Assembly (NCBI GenBank): GCA_964411985.1
Contig: CAYPNF010000015.1
Location: 81,545-145,544 of the forward strand
Direction: 5' to 3'
DNA from: CAYPNF01 sp964411985
Lineage (GTDB): Bacteria; Verrucomicrobiota; Verrucomicrobiia; Limisphaerales; J093
DNA: 64,000 nt
Positions 33,563 to 43,700 of the stretch are shown one piece after another (the first letter of the stretch is position 1; every line of letters begins with the position of its first letter). The notes below the pieces were generated by a model. The model made no database searches. It saw only the letters and a program-made list of their open reading frames with translations, and was not told the origin of the DNA. The position numbers were made by a program, and so were the translations under genes.

Positions 33563-33967
33563 TTAGGCTGCAGGTGCCGACGAAGGTTTGACCTTGGAAT
33601 TCCGCAACCTGAGTTTCTCCAACTCTAACTGCACCACATGGTTGCGGGCTGCCTCCACATGAACTCGAGCAGACTGGTCCCCGACGATTTCGAGCGCCGC
33701 AGTGACGACCTGCCAGCCCTTTTCGCGACGATGCACCTCGAAACCATGTTCGGTGACTTTGCCACCCTTTTTCTTCTGGGTACGCACGAGCGGAACGAAA
33801 ACCCATTCGTTATGCTCCAAGCGGTGGAGCGCTTCGATCTTTCCGTGAGGAATGCTCACTGTCTCGGAATGATCGTCGGTAGCCTGGGTCCACGGCTGTT
33901 CGCCCATGAGCTTCCGGCTGTCGTTTAACAACGTGCGCAACTGGTCGTCACTAATAATGGCGTGCAT
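33563..33967 (-). CDS. Hypothetical protein (134 aa)
   Basis: The ATG at 33967 opens MHAIISDDQLRTLLNDSRKL. The sequence reads as a compact mixed alpha/beta protein (WVFVPLVRTQKKKGGKVTEH, GFEVHRREKGWQVVTAALEI) ending in a charged helix and an Ala/Pro tail. No signal peptide, membrane segment or known motif is visible. It is flanked by the padR operator on one side and the FKBP gene on the other, without overlap. I do not recognise the family. Composition and codon use support a real gene. Confidence 0.6.
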   Translation of the reverse strand: MHAIISDDQLRTLLNDSRKLMGEQPWTQATDDHSETVSIPHGKIEALHRLEHNEWVFVPLVRTQKKKGGKVTEHGFEVHRREKGWQVVTAALEIVGDQSARVHVEAARNHVVQLELEKLRLRNSKVKPSSAPAA

Positions 33968-34027
33968 AGGGCCATTTCATGCAGCGAATTCTCGCCCGCG
34001 TCAATGGCGTTTGTTAAATCTAGGTAG

Positions 34028-34057
34028 AAAAATGGCGAGGTGGGACATCACCTCGCC
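34028..34057 (-). terminator. Intrinsic terminator after the FKBP gene
   Basis: On the minus strand a 9-bp stem (CACCTCGCC/GGCGAGGTG, 34034-34057 with a 6-base loop) is followed by ATTTTTC. It lies 33 bp beyond the FKBP stop. Confidence 0.8.
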
Positions 34058-34090
34058 AGAATTCCTCCAACTCACTCCAATCGGAGTCAG

Positions 34091-34798
34091 CTAGTTCGTC
34101 TGAGCCGCTGGCTCAATTGAAATCAACTCTACTTCGAATAGCAACGTGGCATTAGGCCCAATTACACCACCTGCCCCACTCTCACCGTAGGCAAGGTTGC
34201 TGGGAACGTAGAGTTGCCACTTGGATCCCACAGGCATGCTCTGCAGGGCTTCCGTCCAGCCTGCAATAACGCCATTCACCGGGAAGACGGCCGGCTCGTT
34301 CCGCTTGTAGGAGCTGTCGAACTCAGTGCCATCCAACAGCGTGCCTTTGTAATGGGTCTTGACGGTGTCTGAAGCCTTGGGAGTCTTGCCATCGCCCGCC
34401 TTCAAAATCTTGTACTGCAGCCCGCTAGGAAAGGTCTTCACTCCCTCCTTTTTCTTGTTCTCAACCAGGAAGGCCTCCCCTTCTTTCTTGTTCTTTTCTG
34501 CCGACTCTTTCATCGCCCCCTCCCGTTTCGCCCTGAGCTCTTTCTGAAGCGCCATCAGCGCCGCTTGCGCTTCCTCATCCGTGCAAAGAAGCTTCTTCCC
34601 GCCCAGCGAATCCTTGATCCCCTGCAGCAAAGCGGGTTCGTTGATCTCTAAACCCTGTGTTTTGAAGCTCTTGCCGATGTCAACACCGATGGCATAGCTC
34701 GCACGGTCTTTGTCTGTCTTCAGGGTTAAGGCCTCTTCCGCAGCCCAGGCTCCGGTGGTCAGGGTCGCTGCCAAGGCAACGGTGTAGAATAGCTTCAT
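34091..34798 (-). CDS. FKBP-type peptidyl-prolyl isomerase (Mip/FkpA-like)
   Basis: A 235-residue exported isomerase. Signal peptide MKLFYTVALAATLTTGAWA, then an FKBP N-terminal dimerisation domain (DKDRASYAIGVDIGKSFKTQ, residues about 30-95), a Lys/Glu-rich helix (about 85-120) and the FKBP core at about 122-228. The core shows VKTHYKGTLLDGTEFDSSYK, FPVNGVIAGWTEALQSMPVG and LAYGESGAGGVIGPNATLLF, covering the active-site aromatics and loops. It would assist folding of periplasmic or outer-membrane proteins. It is monocistronic, with a terminator 33 bp past the stop. Confidence 0.95.
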   Translation of the reverse strand: MKLFYTVALAATLTTGAWAAEEALTLKTDKDRASYAIGVDIGKSFKTQGLEINEPALLQGIKDSLGGKKLLCTDEEAQAALMALQKELRAKREGAMKESAEKNKKEGEAFLVENKKKEGVKTFPSGLQYKILKAGDGKTPKASDTVKTHYKGTLLDGTEFDSSYKRNEPAVFPVNGVIAGWTEALQSMPVGSKWQLYVPSNLAYGESGAGGVIGPNATLLFEVELISIEPAAQTN

Positions 34799-35009
34799 TC
34801 GGCGTCTTTCGTTATGTTTTTCGTGTCGTTCTGGAGAGCGGGCCTGCGGTGGGATGCAAGCTAACCTGCTCCGTTGACCGCGGACATTAGGGCCCGAATA
34901 CTCCCCGTCAAGGAGAACAGATCCAAAGGAATGACAAAAACGGCTCTACTTCGCACCAACCGGATGGTGCTCGAGCACCACCCACAGGACCCTCAAGGAA
35001 GCCGATCCA

Positions 35010-36905
35010 TCAGTTCTTCTCCTGCCGAACCAGGTTGACCGTGTCGATCTTCACCCCACTCACGGTCTGCACTTTCCCTCCCGGCCAGCGTACCTCCAGA
35101 CTGTCAAAGTGGTCCGCACTCCCCAACCCGAACGTGAGCGGCAATTCCGACTGGGAGAGGTAGCTGCGCGTGGGCATAACCGTGCGCCATAGAGTCTGGT
35201 TACCCACCCTGAGCCGCACCTCAGCCCCAATGGCATCGCGATTGCAGAGGGTTCCCTCCAACTTCAGCCGCACCCAGTGATGCTTCAGTTGCTGGTCGTT
35301 GCGCAGCAGAAGCGGCGGCCCCCCTACCTGTGTCAGGACCACGTCCAAGTCCCCATCCCCGTCGATGTCGGCAAACGCCGAGCCACGGCCGACAATGGGC
35401 TTGAATAGGTCTTCTCCACATTTTGCCGCCGGCACGGAGATAAAGACCGGCCCCCGAGTGTCGCCCGAATTCCAAAAGAGCTGGGCAGGCTGGGCGTAGG
35501 TCTGACTCTGCTGCACCTTGCTGATCTCGGTTTCGAGGTGCCCATTGGCGGTCAACACGTCCAGGCGCCCGTCCAAATCATAGTCAAAGAAGAAGATGCC
35601 AAACTTGAGCAGCAACCGACTGGCGGGCCCAATGCCCTCGGTGATGGCCTCGTCCGCAAACGTCATGGATTTGCCTTGGGAAACGTAGAGCGCGGTCATT
35701 TCGTTGGCGAAGTTGCCGATGGCGATCCCAAGGGAATCGTCGTTGCGGAATCTCGCTGCATCAATCCCCATCGCACCTCGGGTTTGACCATAACTGTCGA
35801 AGGCGATCCCGGAAAGAGCGCCCACTTCCTTGAAGGTGCCATTCCGTTCGTTACGAAAGACATAGTTCTGAACCGTGTCGTTAGCCACAATCAAGTCCAG
35901 CCACCCGTCACTATCAAGATCCACCGGCACCAAGCCCAGGGATTTGGCAGAGGGAACGCCGGTGACGGGGTTCTTGACCTGGACTCCCGCGCTGGCAGAA
36001 ACGTCTGCAAACCGTCCGTTGCCAAGGTTCCGGTAAAGGTGAGGGAAGGTGCCGGGAAAATCGCGCGGTTGTCCATAGGCACGGCCGATCCCCACGATTT
36101 TGTAACCCACTTCGAAATCAATCTCACGACTCCAGGTCACATAGTTGCAGACGAACAAGTCCAAAAAGCCATCGTTATCGAAATCAAACCATCCGCAGCT
36201 CGTTCCCCAGTCGGTGGGATCGCCCCCTACTCCTGTCTCGGCGGTCACATCCCGAAACTTGCCCTCGCCCAGATTCCGGAAGAGCCGATTCCCATGCACC
36301 GCACTGAGAAAGACGTCCACTCGCCCGTCATTGTCGTAGTCCCCTACCGCCACGCCCATCCCATAGAGACTCACGTCAAGACCGGATCCCGCTGTTGCTT
36401 CGGTGAACTTTCCACCCCCTTCATTGTGAAAAAGCGCCATGGTGGAGTCAGGTTTTCCCGCGGGACGCTGCCCAGGCCAATAGTCGGAATTGACGAACAG
36501 CAAATCCGGCCGCCCGTCATTGTCATAATCCAGGAACGCCACCCCTCCACCCATGCTCTCCGGCAGAAGCTTATCTCCATAGGCACCGTTGTTGTGCAAA
36601 AACGTGACCCCTGCGGCACTCGTAACATCCACAAACTTGGCCGAAGGCAGCTCCGCGGAGACGGAGGGGGCAACCACGGGGGCGCTGAGCGGAGTCAATT
36701 GGGCCGGACCGGCGGCGGGCTTCCGTTTGGCCCAGTACACACCTCCACCCACCAGGAGTACGACAAGCACGAGAACGATCAGTGACCAGCGAAAGACCCG
36801 CCCGATGACCGCGTCATCGTAGGCCACCACTTCTTCCCCTTCCGCTCCCGCCGACACCGGGCTGTCAGGGGGGCGGCGGTCGGTATCTGGTTCTTCTCTT
36901 TCCAT
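35010..36905 (-). CDS. CRTAC1-type FG-GAP/VCBS repeat protein with ASPIC/UnbV domain
   Basis: About 631 residues from the ATG at 36905 (GTG 36914 is an alternative). An N-terminal anchor helix lies near residues 37-58 (WSLIVLVLVVLLVGGGVYW). The body is an integrin-like propeller of FG-GAP/VCBS units with calcium-binding loops such as DYDNDGRPDLLF, DYDNDGRVDVFL, DFDNDGFLDLFV, DLDSDGWLDLIV and DIDGDGDLDVVL. The C-terminal ASPIC/UnbV domain is LTFGLGSADHFDSLEVRWPG. It begins 19 bases after the multiheme cytochrome gene on the same strand, and this pairing is frequent in Acidobacteria, Planctomycetes and Verrucomicrobia. A surface-exposed partner of the cytochrome is inferred. Confidence 0.9.
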   Translation of the reverse strand: MEREEPDTDRRPPDSPVSAGAEGEEVVAYDDAVIGRVFRWSLIVLVLVVLLVGGGVYWAKRKPAAGPAQLTPLSAPVVAPSVSAELPSAKFVDVTSAAGVTFLHNNGAYGDKLLPESMGGGVAFLDYDNDGRPDLLFVNSDYWPGQRPAGKPDSTMALFHNEGGGKFTEATAGSGLDVSLYGMGVAVGDYDNDGRVDVFLSAVHGNRLFRNLGEGKFRDVTAETGVGGDPTDWGTSCGWFDFDNDGFLDLFVCNYVTWSREIDFEVGYKIVGIGRAYGQPRDFPGTFPHLYRNLGNGRFADVSASAGVQVKNPVTGVPSAKSLGLVPVDLDSDGWLDLIVANDTVQNYVFRNERNGTFKEVGALSGIAFDSYGQTRGAMGIDAARFRNDDSLGIAIGNFANEMTALYVSQGKSMTFADEAITEGIGPASRLLLKFGIFFFDYDLDGRLDVLTANGHLETEISKVQQSQTYAQPAQLFWNSGDTRGPVFISVPAAKCGEDLFKPIVGRGSAFADIDGDGDLDVVLTQVGGPPLLLRNDQQLKHHWVRLKLEGTLCNRDAIGAEVRLRVGNQTLWRTVMPTRSYLSQSELPLTFGLGSADHFDSLEVRWPGGKVQTVSGVKIDTVNLVRQEKN

Positions 36906-36924
36906 AAAGGCCACTCTATAACCG

Positions 36925-39759
36925 CTATTGGTTGTGGGTGAGTTTCGTCTGGTCAGGAGTTTCCGTCAACCCTGGCGCACCCGGACGTTGCAGGGGATAG
37001 ATGACGAGAGCCTGCGCGGCGTTGTCCGCAGCTGGATTCCGCCTCCGCTCGGCCGCGATCGCTCGATCACGGGCGTTGTCATCCGGCCGGTAGCGCTCAT
37101 GCCGGCGGCGATGCTCCGCCGCTTTGGGGCTGTCGCCCAGAATCTCATAGATCAGGCCCAGATTGTAATGTGCGGCCAGATTCTCGGAATCGATCTCCAA
37201 AGTCTTCTGGAACCAATCCCGGGCCTCCTGAAGCAGCCGCCGCTGAGCTTCCGGGTTTCCACGCTCGGCTTTGGAACGTTCAAAGAGAGTCTGCCCCAGC
37301 TCGTTGATCACCTCGTAATCCTTCGAAAAATCAAACCCCCGCGCCACCAGCGCCGGGTCCTTGTCTAGCAGAATGCTCTTGAATTCCTGAATCGCCTTGT
37401 CGAGATACCCGTTCTGCTTGTTCACCAAGCCGTTGAGCCATGCCACCAGCCATCGAGGCGGAGGAGGCGTGAACTTGGAGGCACGCTGCAAGGCAGCCAC
37501 CGCCTCATCCAAGCGGCCCTCTTTCAGCAAAACCCTCGCCAGATTCAGCGGACCATCCGCCTTGCCCAGTTTCTCCACCTGGCTAAACGCTTCGGTAGCC
37601 TGGATCAACTCTCCCTTCTCACTGCCCCGATCGCCCTCCTGGAATAGCCCGATGCCGTAATCGTTCCAGCGTTGCCACTCCGGGATGGGAGAAACCTGCG
37701 CCACGGACACTCGGTCTTTCGCGTCCCCCAGACCTTCGATCGGAAAAACAATCCGATCCATGCCCACGGTCGTGATGGGAAGGTCGTTCGTAGTGCCCTT
37801 CCCCCGAACGAACTCCATCAGCCGCGCATCGAACTTGCGGTATTGGAGCCGGACCTCCACCGACAACGGCTCATCCAGATCTTCCGGGACCGTGAAGGCG
37901 TAATGCACCACCCGCGCCCCCCCAGGTGGAATCTGGTGATCATACAGGGGGGTGAAGATGTCCTGAACGTTGCGACGGTCAATCCGGTTGCCGTTCTTGT
38001 CCAACATGTAGACGTTCACAAAGTGCGACCATGGGTCCACTTCCTCCCGCGGCCCCCGCCCACCACTCGATCCCACTTTCCGCTGCCCGCTCTGCGCGTC
38101 CACCTGCACCCATACTTCATTGGAGTCCACCGTTCCCTGGGTAAACGGATGCCCCAGCTTCACCGTTCGCAACACCACTTCTAGCAAGTAGCGATGCCCG
38201 CGTTTGAGCACCGGTACCGCCGGACGCAAGGGAGCCGAGAGCGGGCTGTCCACCGTGCCGCCCTCTTTCACGCCAAAAATGTCCACGCGAACTGAATCCT
38301 TGAGGAAAGCCTGCTGTGCAGCCAGCGTGTTCGTGTCGCCCCGCAGGTAGGGCAATGCGGTATTCGCGCCCGGGAAGAGGTGGTTGTGAATCGTCAACGA
38401 CCGATTGGTAGGGTCGAAGTATTTGGCTCCAAAATCAGCAGAGGTTTGGAGAGGCATGTGGCAGGAAGCGCAGTTGGGCTTGGCTACATCCGGATAGTAA
38501 AAACTCTTTGCACCATGGCCGGAGACCCCGCTCAGCAAGTAAGTGTCGTAATGGTTCTGCCCTCGCAACCAAGGTTTATAATGATTCAGTTCGTAGGGGA
38601 TGCTGACCTTGTGGCACGTGGAGCAAAACTCGGCGGTGCGATGCAGCGGCTTGAGGAAGGTTTGTTTATGGAAGTCAGGCTTGGCCTTGACCATCTGGCG
38701 ATTCAGAAAGGCCAGGACGCGATTCGTGCTCGTCGCAAACGGATAGTGAATCGGTTCCTCAATCACGAAGTCCGCATTCCCAATCGTGCTGTTCACGTGG
38801 TTGATGGAATGGCAAGCCGTACAGGTGATTCCCGCCTGGGATGTCGGATGATTCTCCAGGTCGAAGTTGGGGTCATCGAAGGCTCCACTAAAGAAAGGAA
38901 CCGGATCGTGGCAACCTGCACACCAGCGCGCCGCCTGGACATTTCCATCCCGCTTGAGCGACACCTCGCGCGTCTCTTTGATGCTCATCAGGTACGCCGG
39001 GTTGTTGAAGGAGCTGAACCGATGCGCGCTGTGAAACCAGCCCTCGTAGGAATCCTTGTGACACTCCATACAGTACCGGTCCATCATCATCGTCGAAGCC
39101 GGAATGAAGTTGCCGGAAGCGGTTCGAGCCGAGGAAGGGTGAAAGTACTTTTCGCCTTCTTTCGGTCGAACCGCTCCGGCCTTGCGCGGATCGTGGGCAT
39201 GCATGACCACCAGCAACCCTACCACGCCCGCCACCGCACCCCCCCAGCTTAGACCCACTTTCCAGTGGATCTTGGGACCTGCCAACCGATGCAGCAAGTA
39301 GAGCCAAACCACCAGAATCGGGGTCAGAATGTGCAGCCAATAAGCCAGCGCTCGCGCGTTGGGCTCCTTGAGTTCAAAACCCTCCACCCGCATCAACGCC
39401 ACCCCGGAGATCAACAAAACCAGGCTCACAAAAAACAAGGCGTATCCCACCCGCACCGCTCGACGGTTCGTCCGGGTAAGGGTGTTGCGCATGTGAATGA
39501 CGCAAAAGATCAGGAACGGCACTACGAAAAGCAGTCCCAACCCCAAGTGCCCCAGGAACATGTACTGGTAGAAGTAGTTCTGGTAGGAAAGCCCCTTCGC
39601 CTTCTCCAAGACCGTAATGCTCAGCAAGTAAACCGAATTGGCTCCCAAAACAGCCGCCAGAATCAAGACGACGCGCAGCAGCCAGCGCAACCCTGGCCCA
39701 ATCGCGCGCACATAACGCCGCCGTCCCGCAGAGGGTGTGGATTGATCAGATTCCGACAT
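36925..39759 (-). CDS. Membrane-anchored pentaheme cytochrome c with TPR domain
   Basis: A 944-residue protein. Five membrane helices span about 25-188, with His at 71, 89, 143 and 157 that could hold b-type heme. The exported middle part has five CxxCH sites: CMECH 230-234, CAGCH 280-284, CTACH 313-317, CSTCH 379-383 and CASCH 430-434. A beta-rich region (about 470-680) and TPR-like helices (about 690-900; AREDWFQKTLEIDSENLAAHYNLGLIYE-type pattern) follow. It fits an electron-transfer complex at the periplasmic face; donor and acceptor are unknown. A TATAAT-like box (39838-39843, minus strand) lies about 80 bp upstream of the ATG at 39759. Confidence 0.9.
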   Translation of the reverse strand: MSESDQSTPSAGRRRYVRAIGPGLRWLLRVVLILAAVLGANSVYLLSITVLEKAKGLSYQNYFYQYMFLGHLGLGLLFVVPFLIFCVIHMRNTLTRTNRRAVRVGYALFFVSLVLLISGVALMRVEGFELKEPNARALAYWLHILTPILVVWLYLLHRLAGPKIHWKVGLSWGGAVAGVVGLLVVMHAHDPRKAGAVRPKEGEKYFHPSSARTASGNFIPASTMMMDRYCMECHKDSYEGWFHSAHRFSSFNNPAYLMSIKETREVSLKRDGNVQAARWCAGCHDPVPFFSGAFDDPNFDLENHPTSQAGITCTACHSINHVNSTIGNADFVIEEPIHYPFATSTNRVLAFLNRQMVKAKPDFHKQTFLKPLHRTAEFCSTCHKVSIPYELNHYKPWLRGQNHYDTYLLSGVSGHGAKSFYYPDVAKPNCASCHMPLQTSADFGAKYFDPTNRSLTIHNHLFPGANTALPYLRGDTNTLAAQQAFLKDSVRVDIFGVKEGGTVDSPLSAPLRPAVPVLKRGHRYLLEVVLRTVKLGHPFTQGTVDSNEVWVQVDAQSGQRKVGSSGGRGPREEVDPWSHFVNVYMLDKNGNRIDRRNVQDIFTPLYDHQIPPGGARVVHYAFTVPEDLDEPLSVEVRLQYRKFDARLMEFVRGKGTTNDLPITTVGMDRIVFPIEGLGDAKDRVSVAQVSPIPEWQRWNDYGIGLFQEGDRGSEKGELIQATEAFSQVEKLGKADGPLNLARVLLKEGRLDEAVAALQRASKFTPPPPRWLVAWLNGLVNKQNGYLDKAIQEFKSILLDKDPALVARGFDFSKDYEVINELGQTLFERSKAERGNPEAQRRLLQEARDWFQKTLEIDSENLAAHYNLGLIYEILGDSPKAAEHRRRHERYRPDDNARDRAIAAERRRNPAADNAAQALVIYPLQRPGAPGLTETPDQTKLTHNQ

Positions 39760-39917
39760 AGTCTATCAAAAGCGATTTGCCCAGTTTCGTTTCGCAACAG
39801 CCCAAGTCAACTTAGAAAAGCATACCTACTTATCTCTATTATAAACATCCACAATGGGGCAAGCTGCGGGTGGCAGGCACCTGTTCTACATTAGCCAGTG
39901 GTGAACTGCGGTCAGGA

Positions 39918-39966
39918 TCTGACTTCGGATCAGAAGGTTACAGGTTCAAGTCCCGCCGGACGCGCC
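39918..39966 (+). pseudogene. tRNA-Arg(TCG) 3'-half remnant, degenerate
   Basis: The anticodon arm is complete: TCTGA stem, loop CTTCGGA (anticodon TCG), TCAGA stem. AGGTT, T-loop TTCAAGT and acceptor strand GGACGCGCC follow. The T-stem ACAGG/CCCGC has two mismatches. The D-arm and 5' acceptor strand are missing, so it is not functional. The 35 bases after it resemble those after the 50811-50855 copy. Confidence 0.75.
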
Positions 39967-40258
39967 GTTCAGTATCAATGAATTACGAGGTAAAGAAAGC
40001 CCGCAAGCGAGGTTATTCTCCTGACAAACGAAGTCGGATGGTAGGGCCAATTCCCAAAGCGGTTGAACCGTCAGGCCGGTTCCGAGCCTTCTGGTCCTCC
40101 ATTTGGAAGGTGGGCGATGATCATGGCGAGCGGATCGGTGTCGCGCCCGCTCCTTAGAGGAGAGACATCTATCGGCTCGAAACGAGGTCACGGATCAGAG
40201 TGGCAGATGCACACTTGGCTCGACGCCCCCATCTGGCATGACCTTCTGGAAATGCTGA

Positions 40259-40435
40259 TACCGCTGGCAGTGGCAATTCAACACCGCCAGAACGCAGCTT
40301 GATGAATTGCGAAAGCAGGGGCTCAGAGCCAGCGAAATCGCCCGGCAACTGAGTATGCCTCTCCCGGGTGTATCCAAGTTGCTCAAAAACTCGTCGGAGG
40401 AATTGCCGCCGACCGTAGATGAAGAAAGACCATGA
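40259..40435 (+). pseudogene. Helix-turn-helix fragment (recombinase-like C-terminus)
   Basis: The frame after a TGA at 40256 reads ... QLDELRKQGLRASEIARQLS then MPLPGVSKLLKNSSEE and ends at TGA 40433-40435. The segment LRASEIARQLSMPLPGVSKLL fits a resolvase/transposase-type helix-turn-helix. There is no start codon and no N-terminal part in frame. The preceding region in another frame (HTWLDAPIWHDLLEMLI) may be the frameshifted rest. It suits a decayed mobility gene at the left end of the island. Confidence 0.45.
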
Positions 40436-40505
40436 TGCGACTAACGTATTGCTTCTCCTTCAGGGCTGTGCCTCCGCGCCTCTGCGGCGAACTCGCGTGT
40501 TTCAC

Positions 40506-40677
40506 TCACGGCTTGCGGAGGCGGAAGAACTGGGCGTTGCCGGTGAGCGACAGTTGCACGCTGCGCTTGTTGGTGGTGATGGTGGGGGTGTTCGTGACCG
40601 TCGTCCAGGTGATCGCCGACAGCGAGGACATAGTTCGTCGCTTCGACGGGCCACGACAGGGTCGCGGGCTGTCCCAA
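40506..40677 (-). pseudogene. Frameshifted C-terminal tail of an exported protein
   Basis: Two overlapping minus-strand frames together give one known type of ending. One frame reads ATLSWPVEATNYVLAVGD; the next frame continues TWTTVTNTPTITTNKRSVQL then SLTGNAQFFRLRKP and stop. The FFRLRKP terminus is typical of Verrucomicrobial exported proteins. The switch of frame near 40615 marks a disrupted gene lying downstream of the giant adhesin. Confidence 0.6.
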
Positions 40678-40775
40678 TCGGTGTCACCAATCGGCTGATG
40701 CGGTGCTTTCCGAGTTTGATGCTCGCAAAAGAGCCGCCGCAGGGGCGCCCGGCTCTCTGAAGGCAACGCCAACCG

Positions 40776-43700
40776 TTACTTAGGCTTGTGAATTACAATG
40801 CTGCCGCCGTCAATCGCCTGTGGGTCCGCGCTATTCAGATCGTCGCTGGCCCCGCGGCGATTGTCATACACGACGATCCCGCTGGTGCGATCCCAGATCT
40901 TGATCCGGAACTTGTCGACGCCGCCACCGCTCACCTGGCCGTCGGTCGCCGTGAGCAGGAAGCCGTAGTCGCCCGTGCCGTTGACCTGGCCGACGCCCTT
41001 GTATTGCGCCCTCGCGCCGGCCACCACGAGCCACTCGTAGGCGGTGCTGTGGAACTTGAAGTCGCCCGCTTGGAACTGGAACTGGGTCTGCCCCGTCGGT
41101 ACCGACTGGCCCTTCAGATACTTTGAGTTGAAGCCGAACGTCGCTTTGCCGACGAGAGTGAGGTCATAGAGGTAGGCGCCCGTGGGCGAGTCAATCCAGC
41201 CACCGCCCGTCACGAAGCCGCCGTTCGGATCGTAGATCACAACGTATTCGTATCGACCCTCGCGCACGTCGCCCTGGCCATCGGTTACCTGCACGGTCAC
41301 GCCATACACGCCGGGCGCGCCGTAAAGGTGTGTGGCCGTGACGCTGGTCGCCGTTGTTGGGACCACGATGGACTCGGTGCCGTCGTCCCAGAGGAATCGC
41401 ACCGTGGCGTCCGCCGGATCACCGATCACCGCGAAGTTCGCCGTCAAGCCGACCGCGTTGCCGAGCGCCACCGGGCCGACCGGCCCCGTGATCGGCTGCA
41501 ACTGCGGCTCGCTCTCGAACATGCCAAACACCGTGCCGGTCAGCGCCATGATCGTGGGCGTGCTGGTGTCGTCGAAGATCACCGTGAAGCGCCCGCCCGA
41601 CACCGTGCCATCAAGGTTGTCGGTGGTGTCCTTGGCCGGCGGCAGGCCGCCGCTGCTCAGGACCGGAATCCAGTTCGCGCCGTCGAAGTAGCGGAGCTTG
41701 ACTCGGTTCTCCATGCCGCCGGTGGTGCTCGACGGGTAGTAGAAGAACACCGCGGCTGCGACGTTCTCGTCGGCACCTGCGACCTGCACGTCCACGAACG
41801 AACCGTTGTCCACCTGGAAGGCGGTCTCGCCCACGGGCCGCTCGTCGTAGCTGGCGGCCAGAACGGTCACGGGCTGGTCACCGCCGTTCTGCACCGTCAC
41901 GGTCACGCCTGGCTCGCCGGATATCGTCGGCGCGGTGCTGACGGTGCTGGTCTCGCCGGGCTGGCTGACCGCTGCATCGGCCGTGCCCACCGTTTGCGCC
42001 ACGATGCTGAAGCCGAGCGGATTGGAGATCTGACCATCGCCATTGACCACTGTCACTGTGGCAACGGCAATATCCACACCAGTCTGGAGATCAGGCGCTG
42101 GGATGGACGCCACCAGTTCGGAACTGCTGACCACGGTCGTGGGCCGCAATGCGCCATTCCAGTGGACCATCGCGCCGGGCAGAAAGCATCCGCCGGTGAC
42201 CGTCAGGTTGAACGCCAGTCCGTTCGCGTAGGCCGCGGCCGGGTTGAGCACGGCAAGCGCCGGCGCGGAGGGCTGCACCTCGATGATGAGGCTATCGCTG
42301 CGGCTCACGATCGTGCCGCCCTTGTCGGTGCTGACGGTGAGCACTGCCTCGTAGGTGCCGTGGGTGAGGCTCCACGACACGGCAGCCTGGCCGTTCACGG
42401 TGTCAACCAGCGCGTCGTCGCGGAATAACTGCCATGAGAAGCCCAGAACATCTCCATCCGCATCCGACGATCCACTGCCATCCACCGTCACCGTCGCCTG
42501 GCAATCTGTCCCCGCAAACACGCTCTGGTCGGCCCCGGCTACTGCCACCGGCGGATGGTCGAACTCGAACGCCGCCACCGATCCGACCAACCCGGAGGAA
42601 CCGTTACAGTAACCACTGGCAACGCTCGCCCGAGCGCGCACCAAGCCGTAGCCTGACAAGTTGAGCCCGGTTTTCTCCCATCCACCGGCAATCCGCGTGC
42701 CAGCACCCAGTGAGGACCAGGTGGTTCCGCCATCGGTTGACCGTTCGAAGATCGCCTGAAGCACTTCCAGTGGCGCACCAGCGCGAATCCACTCCACCCG
42801 GTTCGGGCTGGACACGCTGAGTTGTTGGCTTGCTGGGTCGCTGTCAAAACGGGCAATCCCTCGCCGAGCCTGCCCGCCCACCGCCATGAACTGGCCAGCC
42901 AGCAGGACTTTTCCGTCAGGCTGCAGCGCGATCCCATAGACCCCGCCGTCCAACGCACTCGCAAAGGTGGCATCGAGCGTGCCGTCGGGATTGAGCCGCG
43001 CGACGCCGTTGCGCACGGCACCGTTCACCTGGGTGAAGTAGCCGCCGATCATGATGCGACCGTCTTCGAGCACGGCGATGCTGGTCGGAATCGAGGTCAG
43101 GTTGGCACTGAAGCTCGGATCCAGGGAGCCATCGCTGTTGAGGCGGGCTATCGCATAGCGGCGCACGCCATCCACGCGGTCGAAGAAGCCGCCGATCAGG
43201 AGCTTCCCATCCGCCTGGATTGCCACGCAGAGGACCGGGGCGTTGACATTGGGACTAAAATCCACATCCGTGAGCCCGACCGGAGTCAAACGAGCGATGT
43301 ACGGGCTGAGGCTGCTGCTCACCGAGGAGAACCGGCCGGCCAGCACGATCTTCCCGTCCGTTTGGACGGCGATTCCGATGACCTCATTGTCAACAACAGC
43401 GTTAGCGAAGCCGGGATCCAACGTGCCGGAGGGGTTGACCCGGGCGATGCGATTCCGCGTCACCCCGCCCAGAGACGTGAAGGAGCCACCCAGCAGGACT
43501 TTCCCGTCCGCCTGCAAGACCACGCTCTGGACCCAGCCATTCGCATTGGGATTGAAATCAGGATCGAGGGTTCCGTTGGGGCGAACCCTGGCGACCCCAT
43601 TCCGCGCGGCACCGTCCACGGAAGTGAAAAATCCGCGAAGGATGATGTTGCCATCAGGCTGAACCAGCGCGCTGTGGACCTGACTGTTGGGATTTGCGCT

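Larger units (their letters stand above)
39760..40775. other. Gene-poor left end of the putative island
   Basis: About 1 kb containing, in order, the cytochrome promoter region, a tRNA-Arg 3' half (39918-39966), low-coding sequence, a helix-turn-helix fragment (40259-40435) and a frameshifted adhesin tail (40506-40677). No intact gene is seen. Confidence 0.6.

Noticed and set aside
35538..36785. 415-codon plus-strand frame
   Set aside because: Antisense to the FG-GAP/VCBS repeats of the CRTAC1-type protein; no recognisable fold.
39918..39966. Intact tRNA-Arg gene
   Set aside because: The D-arm and 5' acceptor strand are missing and the T-stem has mismatches.
41328..42428. 366-codon plus-strand frame and similar ones at 42822-43949 and 45645-46382
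   Set aside because: Antisense shadows of the repeat-rich giant adhesin; low-complexity Arg/His/Val composition.
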